DNA of 64,000 bases from Labilithrix sp. (lineage in GTDB: Bacteria > Myxococcota_A > Polyangia > Polyangiales > Polyangiaceae), in assembly GCA_019637155.1 (NCBI GenBank), contig JAHBWE010000021.1, forward strand, positions 62,001-126,000. Direction: 5' to 3'. The position numbers and the translations under genes are program-made. Of this stretch, positions 11,843 to 21,931 are shown piece after piece. Under the pieces are notes generated by a model. That model was not told the DNA's origin. It did no database searches and saw only the letters and a list, made by a program, of their open reading frames with translations. Each line of letters opens with the position of its first letter. The stretch's first letter is position 1.

Positions 11843-13723
11843 GTGAGCCATCCGCTCGTCCGCACCGGTCGCAACTACCTGATCGCGGGCGCCCTCTTCG
11901 GCGTCATCGCGCCGGTGCCGTCCATCGTTGGGCTCGGGCTCTCGCCGGCGACGTTGCTCGCCGGCCTCGCCTCCGCGTTCTTCCTCTGGAACGGTCGCGC
12001 GCTCCGGACGTCGGGGATCGCGATCCCCCTCCTCACGGAGTCGCTCTCGCTCATCACGAAGGGCAAGCTCGAGGAGGCCGAGGCGGTCCCCGGCGCGCTC
12101 CCGCCCGCCGTCGCGCGGAAGCCGATGATCGCGCGCGCGATCACGTCCCAGCGCGCGCTCATCGCGCTGATGCGCGGAGACACCGCGCGCGCCGAGGCGG
12201 TCGCGACCGAGAGCGTCGCGCTGCCGGGCGGGTTCTTCACCCGCGACTGGGACGAGGTCCAGCGCACCGAGGCGCTCGCCACGCGCGCGCTCGCCCGCGC
12301 GGCGCAGGGTGAGAGCGCGAAGGCGCTCGAGGACGCGGCCGCGATCGAGGCGTCGAGCCACGCGCTCTCGTCCGCGCTCGCGCGCGCCTCGCTCGTGCGC
12401 GCGATCGTGCTCTCGCGGAGCGGCGACAAGACGGCCCTCGGCGACCACCTCAAGGCGCACGGCTCGCTCATCCTCGAGTACGTGATGCCGCGCGAGCGGA
12501 GCCTCGCCCGCGCGCTCCGCGCGATGGCGTGCGTGCCGGGCAAGAGCGTCTACCGCGAAGCGGCGCGCCCGGCCGATCAGTCGACGGAAGAAGGCAGCGT
12601 GCGGAGCTGGATCGGCCAGGTCGCGCCCGACGCGGCGGGGTATGCGCCGCGCGAGGTCTACGTCGACGGCGGGGAGGCGCCGGCGCCGCAGGCCGATCCC
12701 GTCGCGATGCGCACGATCGCGAACGCGCGCGCCGCGGCGACGCCCCCGAAGAGGAACAAGATGCTCGCCCCCTGGGCCGTGATCATCTTGTTGCTCGTCT
12801 CCGTCTGGGGCTGGCTCTCGCCTTCCGAGCAGGAGCCCGACGTTCCGGCGCCGGCCTCCGCCGAGCCGTCGTCCTTCGGCATCTGGGACTTCTCGCTCGG
12901 CTTGATCGCGGTCCTCGTCGCGTTCGTGGCCTGGTGGATGCGCCGGTATCGCAGCCAGCAGCGCCGGATCTTCGCCGCGGACCGCGACATCGCGCTCGGA
13001 CGCACCGACGCCGGACGCAAGGAGCTCCTCACGCTCTCGACGAGCCCGTACCCAGCGCTCGCCGCGAGCGCGCGCCTGGCGCTCGCCGCGCTCGCGAACA
13101 AGGAGGGCCGCTTCGCCGAGGCGGTGATCGAGGCCGACCTCGGCATCGCGCTCTGCAACAAGAACCCGACCACGCGCGCGTTGACGAGCGACCACTGCGC
13201 GCCGGCGCTCCTCGGCGAGCGCGCGCTGGCGCTGGCGGCGATGGACCGACACGCCGAGGCCGAGACCGAGCTCGCGAACCTCACGAACGGGTTCCCGACC
13301 TACGCGCTCATGTCGCGCGCGCTCTTCCGCGTCCGCCTCGTCGCCGCGGTGCGCCGTCGCGATCTCGAAGCGGCCGCGCGCATCGCGCTGTCGCGGCGCC
13401 CGGAGATGCCGCTCGACTTGAAGATCGATCTCCTCGCCGACGTCGCGCTCGCCGCCTCGGGCGACCCAATGAGCGCCGACGAACGCGAACGCATCGCGAT
13501 CGAGCTACGCGCGATGCCGGAGGTCAGCGCCTGGGTCGAACGCGTCGCCGGCGATCTCTCCCGCATCCGCGTCCCTCCCGCCACCCTCGACGAGAAGGAG
13601 GACCCGCAAGGCGCGGCACGCCGTGAGCTACGCTCAGCGGGCTACCGGTCGAATCGAACGCCACACGCGCCAGATATGGAGGACTCTGCCGACGCGATCG
13701 AATGTAAGCGCCACACGGATTGA
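11843..13723 (+). CDS. Membrane protein with TPR-like helical repeats
   Basis: 626 residues from a GTG 15 bp after the sigma54 regulator, same strand. A hydrophobic region near residues 10-50, then alanine-rich helical repeats (~70-230), two transmembrane segments near 310-330 (WAVIILLLVSVWGWL) and 350-370 (GLIAVLVAFVAWWM), and a second helical repeat block to ~560. The TPR-like pattern suggests a scaffold or sensor. No catalytic motif seen. Close spacing makes co-transcription with the upstream regulator likely. The last ~40 residues are polar and lack structure. Confidence 0.75.
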   Translation: MSHPLVRTGRNYLIAGALFGVIAPVPSIVGLGLSPATLLAGLASAFFLWNGRALRTSGIAIPLLTESLSLITKGKLEEAEAVPGALPPAVARKPMIARAITSQRALIALMRGDTARAEAVATESVALPGGFFTRDWDEVQRTEALATRALARAAQGESAKALEDAAAIEASSHALSSALARASLVRAIVLSRSGDKTALGDHLKAHGSLILEYVMPRERSLARALRAMACVPGKSVYREAARPADQSTEEGSVRSWIGQVAPDAAGYAPREVYVDGGEAPAPQADPVAMRTIANARAAATPPKRNKMLAPWAVIILLLVSVWGWLSPSEQEPDVPAPASAEPSSFGIWDFSLGLIAVLVAFVAWWMRRYRSQQRRIFAADRDIALGRTDAGRKELLTLSTSPYPALAASARLALAALANKEGRFAEAVIEADLGIALCNKNPTTRALTSDHCAPALLGERALALAAMDRHAEAETELANLTNGFPTYALMSRALFRVRLVAAVRRRDLEAAARIALSRRPEMPLDLKIDLLADVALAASGDPMSADERERIAIELRAMPEVSAWVERVAGDLSRIRVPPATLDEKEDPQGAARRELRSAGYRSNRTPHAPDMEDSADAIECKRHTD

Positions 13724-13726
13724 AGC

Positions 13727-13915
13727 TCACGACTTCGGGCGTAGGCGCTCGAGCAACTCCTTGGTCGTGATCGGAGGACCCGCGGTCGCCTCCATCGCCT
13801 CCTCGAGCGCGTCGGCTTCTTCCGGCGACAGTGGGACGTCGAGCGGCTTCGCATTGTCGAGCGCCGCGAGCACCGGATCCCCCTGGGTGGCGAGAGCTGC
13901 TTTTGGAGTGCTCAC
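13727..13915 (-). CDS. Small antitoxin-like protein, orphan
   Basis: 62 residues if started at the GTG at 13915 (another GTG directly upstream at 13918). The sequence has the layout PVLAALDNAKPLDVPLSPEEADALEEAM ending TTKELLERLRPKS (given in parts here), like short antitoxins in which an acidic PLTxEE helix precedes a C-terminal toxin-binding tail. No toxin gene adjoins it: the gene downstream is the convergent membrane protein. The longer open frame to 14035 adds unconvincing sequence. Hypothetical; coding status is reasonable but not certain. Confidence 0.45.
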   Translation of the reverse strand: MSTPKAALATQGDPVLAALDNAKPLDVPLSPEEADALEEAMEATAGPPITTKELLERLRPKS

Positions 13916-14105
13916 CACGGAGAGCTTACCGCGGCGTTGCGCAGGGGAGGGCGTTACGCGCGGAGAACAGGGGTGGATCCCGATGGAGCCACGATCTGCA
14001 GAATCACCTCCAATTTTGGCCACAGGGCCCACCAAAACGTCGGGGTTTGTGTAGGATACGGGCCTACAGTGTACGGGCCCGGCACTTGCTACATCGTTCT
14101 TCGTC

Positions 14106-14765
14106 GTGACTGATTTCGAGATTCAATACGCGGCCCATACCGCGACCTGCACCTTCCTCCTCGACTCCGAGGGGATCTGTCGCCGGATCGTGATGGTGCC
14201 GAACGCCAACGCGACCCGCACCCGCGAGGCCTCACGCGCGGCCGCTCGCTGCGTCGGGGCGCAGTACGTCGCGTCGCTCGACGCGTCGCTCGCGGGAATG
14301 CTCTCGGACATGCCGAAGGTCGGCACCTCGATGCTCTTCGCCCGCACCGACGAGCGCGGTCGCATCTCGCTCGTCCGCACCGGTCACGTCACGCGCTTCG
14401 AACGTCACGTCGAAGATCCCTTCATCGAGCAGGAGCGCCCGAGCGTCGTCGCGACGTCAGCGCCGCCGATCTCGCCGTCGATCATGCCGACGCAGCGCAT
14501 GCCGCGCACGACGATCCCGCCCGATCCCTACGAGGCCGGACACCTCGACGACCGCACGATGCCCGTCCGTCCGAGCGACGTCCGCGCGCTCCGCCCGAGC
14601 GCGACCGACCCCGAGCCGCCCACGATGCGCACGCCCTTCGTCGGCCCGCCGCCGGCCCGCTCCCCCGGCGAGCACGTCCCTCGGACACGCAGCGAGGTCG
14701 TCCCGCGCCCGAACGCGACGCTCGAGCCCGTGCGCCCGCTCATCCGTCGCCGCGCCGGGGCCTGA
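14106..14765 (+). CDS. Hypothetical protein with Pro/Arg-rich C-terminal tail
   Basis: 219 residues from a GTG. Residues 1-105 look folded (CTFLLDSEGICRRIVMV, then AQYVASLDASLAGMLSDMPK and MLFARTDERGRISLVRTG), with two early Cys (15 and 25) and a third (~49). Residues ~110-219 are a disordered Pro/Arg/Thr-rich tail. No signal peptide or membrane segment. Function not recognised. It is divergent from the small antitoxin-like gene across 190 bp, which contains a GTAGG/CCTAC dyad near 14053-14069 but no promoter that could be called with confidence. Confidence 0.6.
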   Translation: MTDFEIQYAAHTATCTFLLDSEGICRRIVMVPNANATRTREASRAAARCVGAQYVASLDASLAGMLSDMPKVGTSMLFARTDERGRISLVRTGHVTRFERHVEDPFIEQERPSVVATSAPPISPSIMPTQRMPRTTIPPDPYEAGHLDDRTMPVRPSDVRALRPSATDPEPPTMRTPFVGPPPARSPGEHVPRTRSEVVPRPNATLEPVRPLIRRRAGA

Positions 14766-14773
14766 CCCTAACC

Positions 14774-14788
14774 CCGCAGAATCTGCGG
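14774..14788. other. Short perfect hairpin ccgcaga-a-tctgcgg
   Basis: A 7-bp inverted repeat around one base, nine bases after the stop at 14765 and ten bases before a second dyad. The one-base loop is too tight for an RNA stem without opening two pairs, so a protein-binding site is also possible. Confidence 0.5.
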
Positions 14789-14797
14789 CAGCGCCGA

Positions 14798-14822
14798 CCC
14801 CAAGAGTCCATGGACTCTGGGG
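14798..14822 (+). terminator. Hairpin upstream of the ATP synthase genes
   Basis: cccca(a)gagtccatggactctgggg forms a long dyad with one bulged A. No T-run follows, so termination would be of the factor-assisted or weak kind. Together with the dyad at 14774 it separates the hypothetical gene from the atp operon, and could equally be a regulatory element in the atp leader, 70 bp before the first start. Confidence 0.45.
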
Positions 14823-14891
14823 CCGGACAATGTTACTCGCGGGCCGTTTCCACGCCGGTTCATCCGGTTGTCGAAAGGCCCCCGAGGACCC

Positions 14892-15383
14892 ATGTCGCTG
14901 CTCGCAGTGAGCACCTTCGAAGCATCCACGAACGCCGAAGGCGGCGGAGTGAATGTCGATCTCGACGCATCGCTCGTCGTCCAGATCGGCCTCTTCCTCC
15001 TCCTCCTCGTCATCCTGAAGCCGCTCCTGTTCGACCCGCTGCTCAAGCTCTTCGAAGAGCGCGAGAAGCGCATCGAAGGGACACGCCGCGAGGCGACGAA
15101 GGAAGACGAGCGCTCCGCGAAGGCGCTCGCCAAATACGAGGGCGTCCTCGCGAAGGCCCGCGAGGCCGGCGGCCTCGAGCGCGACCAGCTCCGCGCGGAA
15201 GGCGCGAAGAAAGAGGCCGAGATCATGGCCCGCGTCCGCGCTCAGACGGCCGCCACCCTCGAGCAAGGCCGCAAGGCGATCGCCGACGAGGCCAAGACGG
15301 CCCGCGCCGCGCTGGAAGCGGAGTCCGCCGCGCTCGGCGGCGCGATCGCCTCCCGCGTCCTCGGCCGCGAGGTGTCGCCATGA
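14892..15383 (+). CDS. atpF': ATP synthase F0 subunit b' (first b-type subunit)
   Basis: 163 residues. The ATG at 14892 has GAGGA five bases upstream. One transmembrane helix (~29-50; VVQIGLFLLLLVILKPLLFDPLL) is followed by a long charged helix (EEREKRIEGTRREATKEDER onward), the standard peripheral-stalk layout: the N-terminus sits in the membrane and the helix reaches F1. Two b-type genes in tandem (b' then b) are usual in bacteria with heterodimeric stalks. The next start overlaps the stop (ATGA), so translation is coupled. Confidence 0.9.
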   Translation: MSLLAVSTFEASTNAEGGGVNVDLDASLVVQIGLFLLLLVILKPLLFDPLLKLFEEREKRIEGTRREATKEDERSAKALAKYEGVLAKAREAGGLERDQLRAEGAKKEAEIMARVRAQTAATLEQGRKAIADEAKTARAALEAESAALGGAIASRVLGREVSP

Positions 15384-16138
15384 GCGCCATGAGCCGGAAA
15401 ATGAAGCTCACGCTCATCGCGGCCGCGCTCGTCACGAGCGTCGCCACGATCTCGTACGCGCAGCAGCACGAGGGCGACCCGCACGCGGCCGATCCGCACG
15501 CGCCGGCCGGCGCGACCACGGCCGCGCAGCACGGCTCCGAGCACGGCGCGGAGCACGGCTCCGAGCACGCGGCGGCGGGGCATCATGGGCCCGAGCCGAT
15601 CAACTGGACGGACATCTCCGACAAGTCGCGCCCCGCGTTCCTCGCGCTCGCGGTGAACTTCGGGCTCCTCCTCGCGATCTACTTCGCGATCGGCAAGAAG
15701 CCCGTCGTCGAGGGCCTCAAGAAGCGCCGCGTCGACATCGGCAAGGACATCGACGACGCGCGCAAGATGCTCGAAGAGGCGAAGGAGCGCGCCAAGAAGT
15801 ACCAGGCCGACCTCAAGAACGCCGACGTCGACGCCGCGACCGCGAAGGCGTCGCTCGTCAGCGCCGGCAAGGGCGAGGTCGAGCGCGTCCTCTCCGAGGC
15901 GGAGGAGAAGGCCGAGCGCATGAAGCGCGACGCCGAGCGCCTCGTCGAGCAGGAGCAGAAGCAGCTCCGCCAGGACATCCTCCTCGAGACGATCGACCGC
16001 GCGATGACGCAGGCGCAGACGATCCTCGAGAAGAGCGCGACCTCCGAGGACCACGCCCGCCTCGCGCAGGAGCTCCTCGCCGAGCTCGCGCGGAGGCCCG
16101 CCGCTCCCCGCGTCGCCCGCCCCGGAGGTGCATCGTGA
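15380..16138 (+). CDS. atpF: ATP synthase F0 subunit b with signal-like, His-rich N-terminus
   Basis: 252 residues, clearly longer than the usual ~160. Residues ~8-28 resemble a cleavable signal peptide (LTLIAAALVTSVATISYAQQ). A His/Ala/Glu-rich stretch (~29-70) follows. The true stalk anchor is the helix at ~86-105 (FLALAVNFGLLLAIYFAIG), then GKKPVVEGLKKRRVDI and a long charged coiled coil to the C-terminus. It pairs with b' to link F0 to F1. The extra N-terminal part would lie in the periplasm. Overlaps the delta gene by four bases (GTGA). Confidence 0.88.
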   Translation: MSAMSRKMKLTLIAAALVTSVATISYAQQHEGDPHAADPHAPAGATTAAQHGSEHGAEHGSEHAAAGHHGPEPINWTDISDKSRPAFLALAVNFGLLLAIYFAIGKKPVVEGLKKRRVDIGKDIDDARKMLEEAKERAKKYQADLKNADVDAATAKASLVSAGKGEVERVLSEAEEKAERMKRDAERLVEQEQKQLRQDILLETIDRAMTQAQTILEKSATSEDHARLAQELLAELARRPAAPRVARPGGAS

Positions 16139-16677
16139 TCCCCGGCATCATCGCCCGCCGCTACGCGACCGCGCTCCTCGAGCTCGGCGTGGAGACCAAC
16201 ACGCTCGACGCCCTCGTCGACGAGATCGGCCGCGCGGCGCAGGCCTACGACACGAGCCCCGAGCTCCGCTCCGCCCTCGCCGATCCGCTCGTCCCGATCC
16301 AGGCGAAGCACGCGATCCTCGCGGAGGTGGGGCAGCGCCTCGGCCTCGGCCAGGCCTCGAAGAACGTCTTCAAGATGCTCCTCGATCGCCGCCGCGTGCA
16401 GGCGATCGTCCCGATCGCGCAGCGCCTCAAGGAGATGGCCGACGACAAACGCGGCGTCGTCCGCGCCGAGGTCCTCACCGCGATGCCGCTCCCGGAGGAG
16501 TACTTCACGCAGCTCCAGCAGCAGCTCGAGCGCGTCACCGGTCGCCGCATCGCGCTCGACCGCAAGCTCGACCCGACGCTCATCTGCGGCGTCGTCGCCC
16601 GCGTCGGCGACACGATCTACGACGGCTCGCTCATGTCGCGCCTCCGTCAGATCAAAGACTCGATGCTTCCTAACTGA
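16135..16677 (+). CDS. atpH: ATP synthase F1 subunit delta
   Basis: 180 residues, normal family length, from a GTG overlapping the upstream stop. Opens IIARRYATALLELGVE, the typical delta/OSCP N-terminus (xxxRYAxALxELA), and ends with the conserved C-terminal domain (TGRRIALDRKLDPTLICGVV, then DTIYDGSLMSRLRQIKDSM). It joins the peripheral stalk to the top of the alpha3beta3 head. The alpha gene starts 19 bp downstream behind an AAGGAAAG ribosome site. Confidence 0.95.
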   Translation: MIPGIIARRYATALLELGVETNTLDALVDEIGRAAQAYDTSPELRSALADPLVPIQAKHAILAEVGQRLGLGQASKNVFKMLLDRRRVQAIVPIAQRLKEMADDKRGVVRAEVLTAMPLPEEYFTQLQQQLERVTGRRIALDRKLDPTLICGVVARVGDTIYDGSLMSRLRQIKDSMLPN

Positions 16678-16696
16678 GTAAGGAAAGACCTAGAAA

Positions 16697-18526
<1,830 letters not shown>

Positions 18527-18529
18527 CCG

Positions 18530-19444
18530 ATGGCGTCGCTCAAGACAATCCGCAAGCGCATCACGAGCGTCAAGGCGACGCAGAAGATCACGCGCGCGAT
18601 GAAGATGGTCGCCGGCGCGCGCCTCAACCGCGCGCAGATGCGCATCACGGCGCTGCGCCCGTACGCGCTCAAGGTCCAGGAGGTCTTGAACGACGTGTCG
18701 GCGGCGATGATCGAGAAGGTCACCGACTCCGAGCACGGCTCGGGTGAAGCGGAGACGCTGCACCCGCTCCTCGAGCGTCGCGCGGAGAAGAAGGTGCTCT
18801 TCCTCGTCATGTCCGGCGACCGCGGCCTCTCCGGCGCGTTCAACGGCAACGTGAACAAGGCCGCCGAGCGCAACTGGAAGAAGAAGCAGGAGGAGGGCGT
18901 CGACGTGCGCTTCGCCACCGTCGGGCGCAAGGCGCGCGAGTTCCTCACCCGCCGCCGCGGCAACGTGGTGAAGGACTTCCCGCGCTTCCTCGACGGGCTC
19001 GACATGAGCAAGGCGAAGATCATCGCCGACTACGTCGTGAAGACCTTCCAGAGCGGCGAGATCGACGCGGTCTACCTCGTCTACAACGAGTTCAAGAGCG
19101 CGATGACGCAGCGCACGACGATGGAGCAGCTGCTTCCGCCGCCGCCGCCGTCGGAGGTGAGCAAGCCGAAGGACGGCGTCGCCCCCACGATCGGCTTCGA
19201 GCCGAACGAGCACATCGTGCTGGAGCGCCTCGTCCCGATGTACGTGGAGATCTCGATCTACCGCGCGCTCCTCGAGACGCAGGCCGGCTTCTTCGGCGCC
19301 CAGATGACGGCGATGGACTCCGCGACCCGCAACGCGAAGGACATGATCGCGAGGCTCTCGCTCCAATACAACCGCGCCCGCCAGGCCGCGATCACGAAGG
19401 AGCTCATGGAGATCATCGGCGGCGCCGAGGCCCTCAAGGACTAG
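18530..19444 (+). CDS. atpG: ATP synthase F1 subunit gamma
   Basis: 304 residues, normal for the family. N-terminal rotor helix SLKTIRKRITSVKATQKITR and AMKMVAGARL, central LFLVMSGDRGLSGAFNGNV, and C-terminal helix ending MEIIGGAEAL are all conserved. The central shaft couples proton flow to catalysis. A Pro-run (LLPPPPPSEVSKPKDG, ~198-213) lengthens one loop. The ATG follows the alpha stop by three bases. The operon stops here: atpD and atpC, which usually come next, are absent and the following genes run on the other strand. Confidence 0.96.
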   Translation: MASLKTIRKRITSVKATQKITRAMKMVAGARLNRAQMRITALRPYALKVQEVLNDVSAAMIEKVTDSEHGSGEAETLHPLLERRAEKKVLFLVMSGDRGLSGAFNGNVNKAAERNWKKKQEEGVDVRFATVGRKAREFLTRRRGNVVKDFPRFLDGLDMSKAKIIADYVVKTFQSGEIDAVYLVYNEFKSAMTQRTTMEQLLPPPPPSEVSKPKDGVAPTIGFEPNEHIVLERLVPMYVEISIYRALLETQAGFFGAQMTAMDSATRNAKDMIARLSLQYNRARQAAITKELMEIIGGAEALKD

Positions 19445-19456
19445 CCTGACGCCCTG

Positions 19457-21313
19457 TCACTGCGGCGGCGCGAAAGGGCGCTTCAGGTCGTCGACGCAGG
19501 CTCGATCGCGCATCGCCTTGCAGGCCTGGTAGACGAGGTTGACCTCTTCCTCGGTGGCCTGACCGCGTCGCGCCTTCGACTCGAGGAGCGCTCGCACGGT
19601 GGCGGGGTCGTCGAGGAGCGCCGCCTCGCGCGCCCGCTCGATCGGCGTTCGCTTCGGTGCCGCCGACGACGCCGCCGCGACCGGCTTGCGCACGACCACC
19701 GACGCCGAAGGCGCGGGCTCCACCGGCTCGGGCGGAGGCTCGGCCGTCACGGCGGCGCGCGGGATCGGCTCGCTCACCGGCTCGGACGTCGCGAGAGCGG
19801 AGGCGGGCGCGAGAGGAGCGGGAGCGGAGGCGGGCGTGGGCGCGGACGCGAACGAGGGCGGGCGAACTTCGTCGCTCTTCTTCGCGCGGAGGAGGAGCAC
19901 GAGCAAGCCGATCGCGAGCGTGCTCGCGATGCCGATGGCGAGCGCGACGAGGCGGGTGAGCTCGCTCGGCGTCGCGGGCGGCATCGTGACGTTCGGCGCG
20001 CTCGCCACGCCGGCGCTCGTCGTGAGGCCGGTCCGCGAGGCGAGGTCGGGACCGCCCTCGATCGGAAGGGGTACCGGCGGGAGCCGCGGCGCGCTCGGCG
20101 GAGCGACGCGCGACGGCACCTGGAACGCCTCGAGCTTGGTCGTCTGCTTCACCGCCGCGGCGGCGCGCGCGATCGCGGCGCGGATCGCGGGCTCGTCGTC
20201 GATCGTGATCTTGCGCGTCGACTCCTGCGCCGGGCGCGGCACCGCCGACGCGTCGACGGTGGGGCTCTTCAGCATCGGCGCGGTCGGGTCTTCCGTCCGC
20301 TCTTCGGCGACGCGGATCGCGCGCGCGAGCGCGGTGCGCCGCTGCTCGGTCTCGCCGCCGAGGTACTTCTGGAGGCACGCGCTCACGGCGTTCGGAGCGC
20401 CGGCGAGCCCCGTCTCCTCGATCGCCGCGCCGAGCGCGTCCGCGCCGGCGTAGCGCGCGCCGAGGTCGTGCGCGAGCGCGCGCGCGACGATCGCCGCGAC
20501 CGCGGCCGGGACCGAGGCCGGCAGCGGCGCGGGCGGGTGGCCGCGCTCGAGGAGGTGGAGCAGCGCGAGCTGGTTGTCCGCTTCGTACGGCGGACGCGAG
20601 GCGAGGAGGTGATAGAGGACGGCCCCCACCGCCCAGACGTCGGCGCGGCGATCGACCGGTCGCGCGAGCGCCTGCTCCGGCGCCATGTATTGCAGCTTCC
20701 CCTTGATGAAGCCGGTGTTCGTCTTGATCGCGCTCCGGTTCGCGGCCTTGGCGACGCCGAAGTCGATGACCTTCGAGACGCCGGCCACGCTCACGAGGAT
20801 GTTCTGCGGTGAGACGTCACGATGAACGACCGCGAGGAGCTCACCCTCGTTCGAGCGGAGCTCGTGCGCGTTGTGCAAACCGGCGCAGACGTCGGCCATG
20901 ACGCGGAGCGCGACGGGGAGCGGGAACCGGTCGCCGCTCGCCGCGATCGCCTTCCGGAGCTTCGTCAGCGCGTGGCCGTCGATGTACTCCATGACGAGGT
21001 AGACGATCCCCTCGTCGTCGCCGAGGTCGTGGATGTGAGCGACGTTCGGGTGCTCGATCCGCGACGCGATGCGCGCCTCGTCGAAGAACATCTCCTGGAA
21101 CGTCTCGTCCTGCGAGTGGCTCGACAGGATCATCTTGATCGCGACGAGCTTCTCGAAGCCGCGCTTGCGGATGAGACGCGCGATCCACACCGCCGCCATC
21201 CCGCCCTGCCCGACCGGGCAGAGCAGCTCGTAATCGCCCAGGCGATCGCCCGCGGAGAACGACGTATCGACGACCGGCTTCAGGACACCCCCTGACCTCC
21301 AAGAAAAAGGCAT
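19457..21313 (-). CDS. Hanks-type Ser/Thr protein kinase with membrane anchor
   Basis: 618 residues from the ATG at 21313, the only standard start ahead of the kinase fold. Gly-loop GQGGMAAVW (~35-43), Lys in VAIK (60), catalytic HRDVSPQN (164-171) and DFG (184-186), with APE in YMAPEQ. A Pro/Ala-rich juxtamembrane region leads to one transmembrane helix (~456-477) and an extracytoplasmic Pro/Ala-rich tail that ends in a short two-Cys helical segment (LVYQACKAMRDRACVDDLKR). The HRDxSPQN variant is common in myxobacterial kinases. Its start codon lies inside the 3' arm of a terminator hairpin (see 21301-21328). Confidence 0.9.
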   Translation of the reverse strand: MPFSWRSGGVLKPVVDTSFSAGDRLGDYELLCPVGQGGMAAVWIARLIRKRGFEKLVAIKMILSSHSQDETFQEMFFDEARIASRIEHPNVAHIHDLGDDEGIVYLVMEYIDGHALTKLRKAIAASGDRFPLPVALRVMADVCAGLHNAHELRSNEGELLAVVHRDVSPQNILVSVAGVSKVIDFGVAKAANRSAIKTNTGFIKGKLQYMAPEQALARPVDRRADVWAVGAVLYHLLASRPPYEADNQLALLHLLERGHPPAPLPASVPAAVAAIVARALAHDLGARYAGADALGAAIEETGLAGAPNAVSACLQKYLGGETEQRRTALARAIRVAEERTEDPTAPMLKSPTVDASAVPRPAQESTRKITIDDEPAIRAAIARAAAAVKQTTKLEAFQVPSRVAPPSAPRLPPVPLPIEGGPDLASRTGLTTSAGVASAPNVTMPPATPSELTRLVALAIGIASTLAIGLLVLLLRAKKSDEVRPPSFASAPTPASAPAPLAPASALATSEPVSEPIPRAAVTAEPPPEPVEPAPSASVVVRKPVAAASSAAPKRTPIERAREAALLDDPATVRALLESKARRGQATEEEVNLVYQACKAMRDRACVDDLKRPFAPPQ

Positions 21314-21328
21314 TCGCGAAGCGAATGC
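21301..21328 (-). terminator. Rho-independent terminator overlapping the kinase start
   Basis: On the minus strand gcattcgc-ttc-gcgaatgc is a perfect 8-bp stem with a three-base loop, followed directly by ctttttctt. It lies 17 bp after the stop of the lipoprotein gene at 21346 and is the clearest terminator in the window. The atg in its 3' arm (21311-21313) is the assigned kinase start, so any read-through transcript would have its start codon paired. Confidence 0.8.
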
Positions 21329-21345
21329 AAGGACGTGGGGGCGCG

Positions 21346-21861
21346 CTACCGCTTCACGCGGAAGGCGACGCTGCCCGCGTGCGACTCGTGGAAGCTCGCG
21401 ACGAGGAGGTGGTGGACGCCGGTGTCGCTCGTGAGGCCCTCGAGGTCGGCGGCGCTGATGACGAGGATGCCGCCGGTGCGGCTGATGCCGGCGTTCACGT
21501 CGGTCGAGAGGTTGACGCAGATCGAGTTCGGATCGCTGACCGGGTTGCCCGCCGCGCAGAGCTTCCACGGCGTCTCGCAGCCCGTGCCGTCCGTCGTCCA
21601 CGCGAGCTCGTAGGTCTTGCCGCCGGTGAGGTCGACCTCCTCGCAGAGCGCCGGCGTGACGATCCTCGGAGCGCATCCACCGGTCAGGTTCGGCGCGATC
21701 GCCTGCGCCCCGCAGCCTCCCGGCTCACCACTGCTCGACGACGTCGAGCTGGAGCTCGCGCTCCCCGACGTGGAGCCGTCGCCCGACGGCGTGCCGGTCC
21801 CCGTGCTGCCTCCCCCGCACGCCACGATGGAGATCGCGAGGAGGACCGACGTAGAGCGCAT
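21346..21861 (-). CDS. Small secreted lipoprotein
   Basis: 171 residues. The signal MRSTSVLLAISIVAC carries a lipobox with Cys at ~15. A Gly/Ser/Thr linker (~16-48) tethers a C-terminal domain of ~120 residues with five Cys, likely disulfide bonded (GGCGAQ, GGCAPR, ALCEEV, GCETPWKLCA and ICVNL are the Cys contexts). The domain end, DTGVHHLLVASFHESHAGSV, reads like a beta-sandwich strand pair. Function not recognised. Followed by a strong terminator. Confidence 0.65.
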   Translation of the reverse strand: MRSTSVLLAISIVACGGGSTGTGTPSGDGSTSGSASSSSTSSSSGEPGGCGAQAIAPNLTGGCAPRIVTPALCEEVDLTGGKTYELAWTTDGTGCETPWKLCAAGNPVSDPNSICVNLSTDVNAGISRTGGILVISAADLEGLTSDTGVHHLLVASFHESHAGSVAFRVKR

Positions 21862-21931
21862 ACGACCAAGCTCGCACCGCGCGTGAGCAGGTGCCTATAG
21901 TCATTTCGACGATCCGCGCGTGTCGTCGCGC

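Noticed and set aside
14083..14093. Sigma54 element ggcacttgct before the gene at 14106
   Set aside because: The -24 and -12 boxes would touch each other; spacing is wrong.
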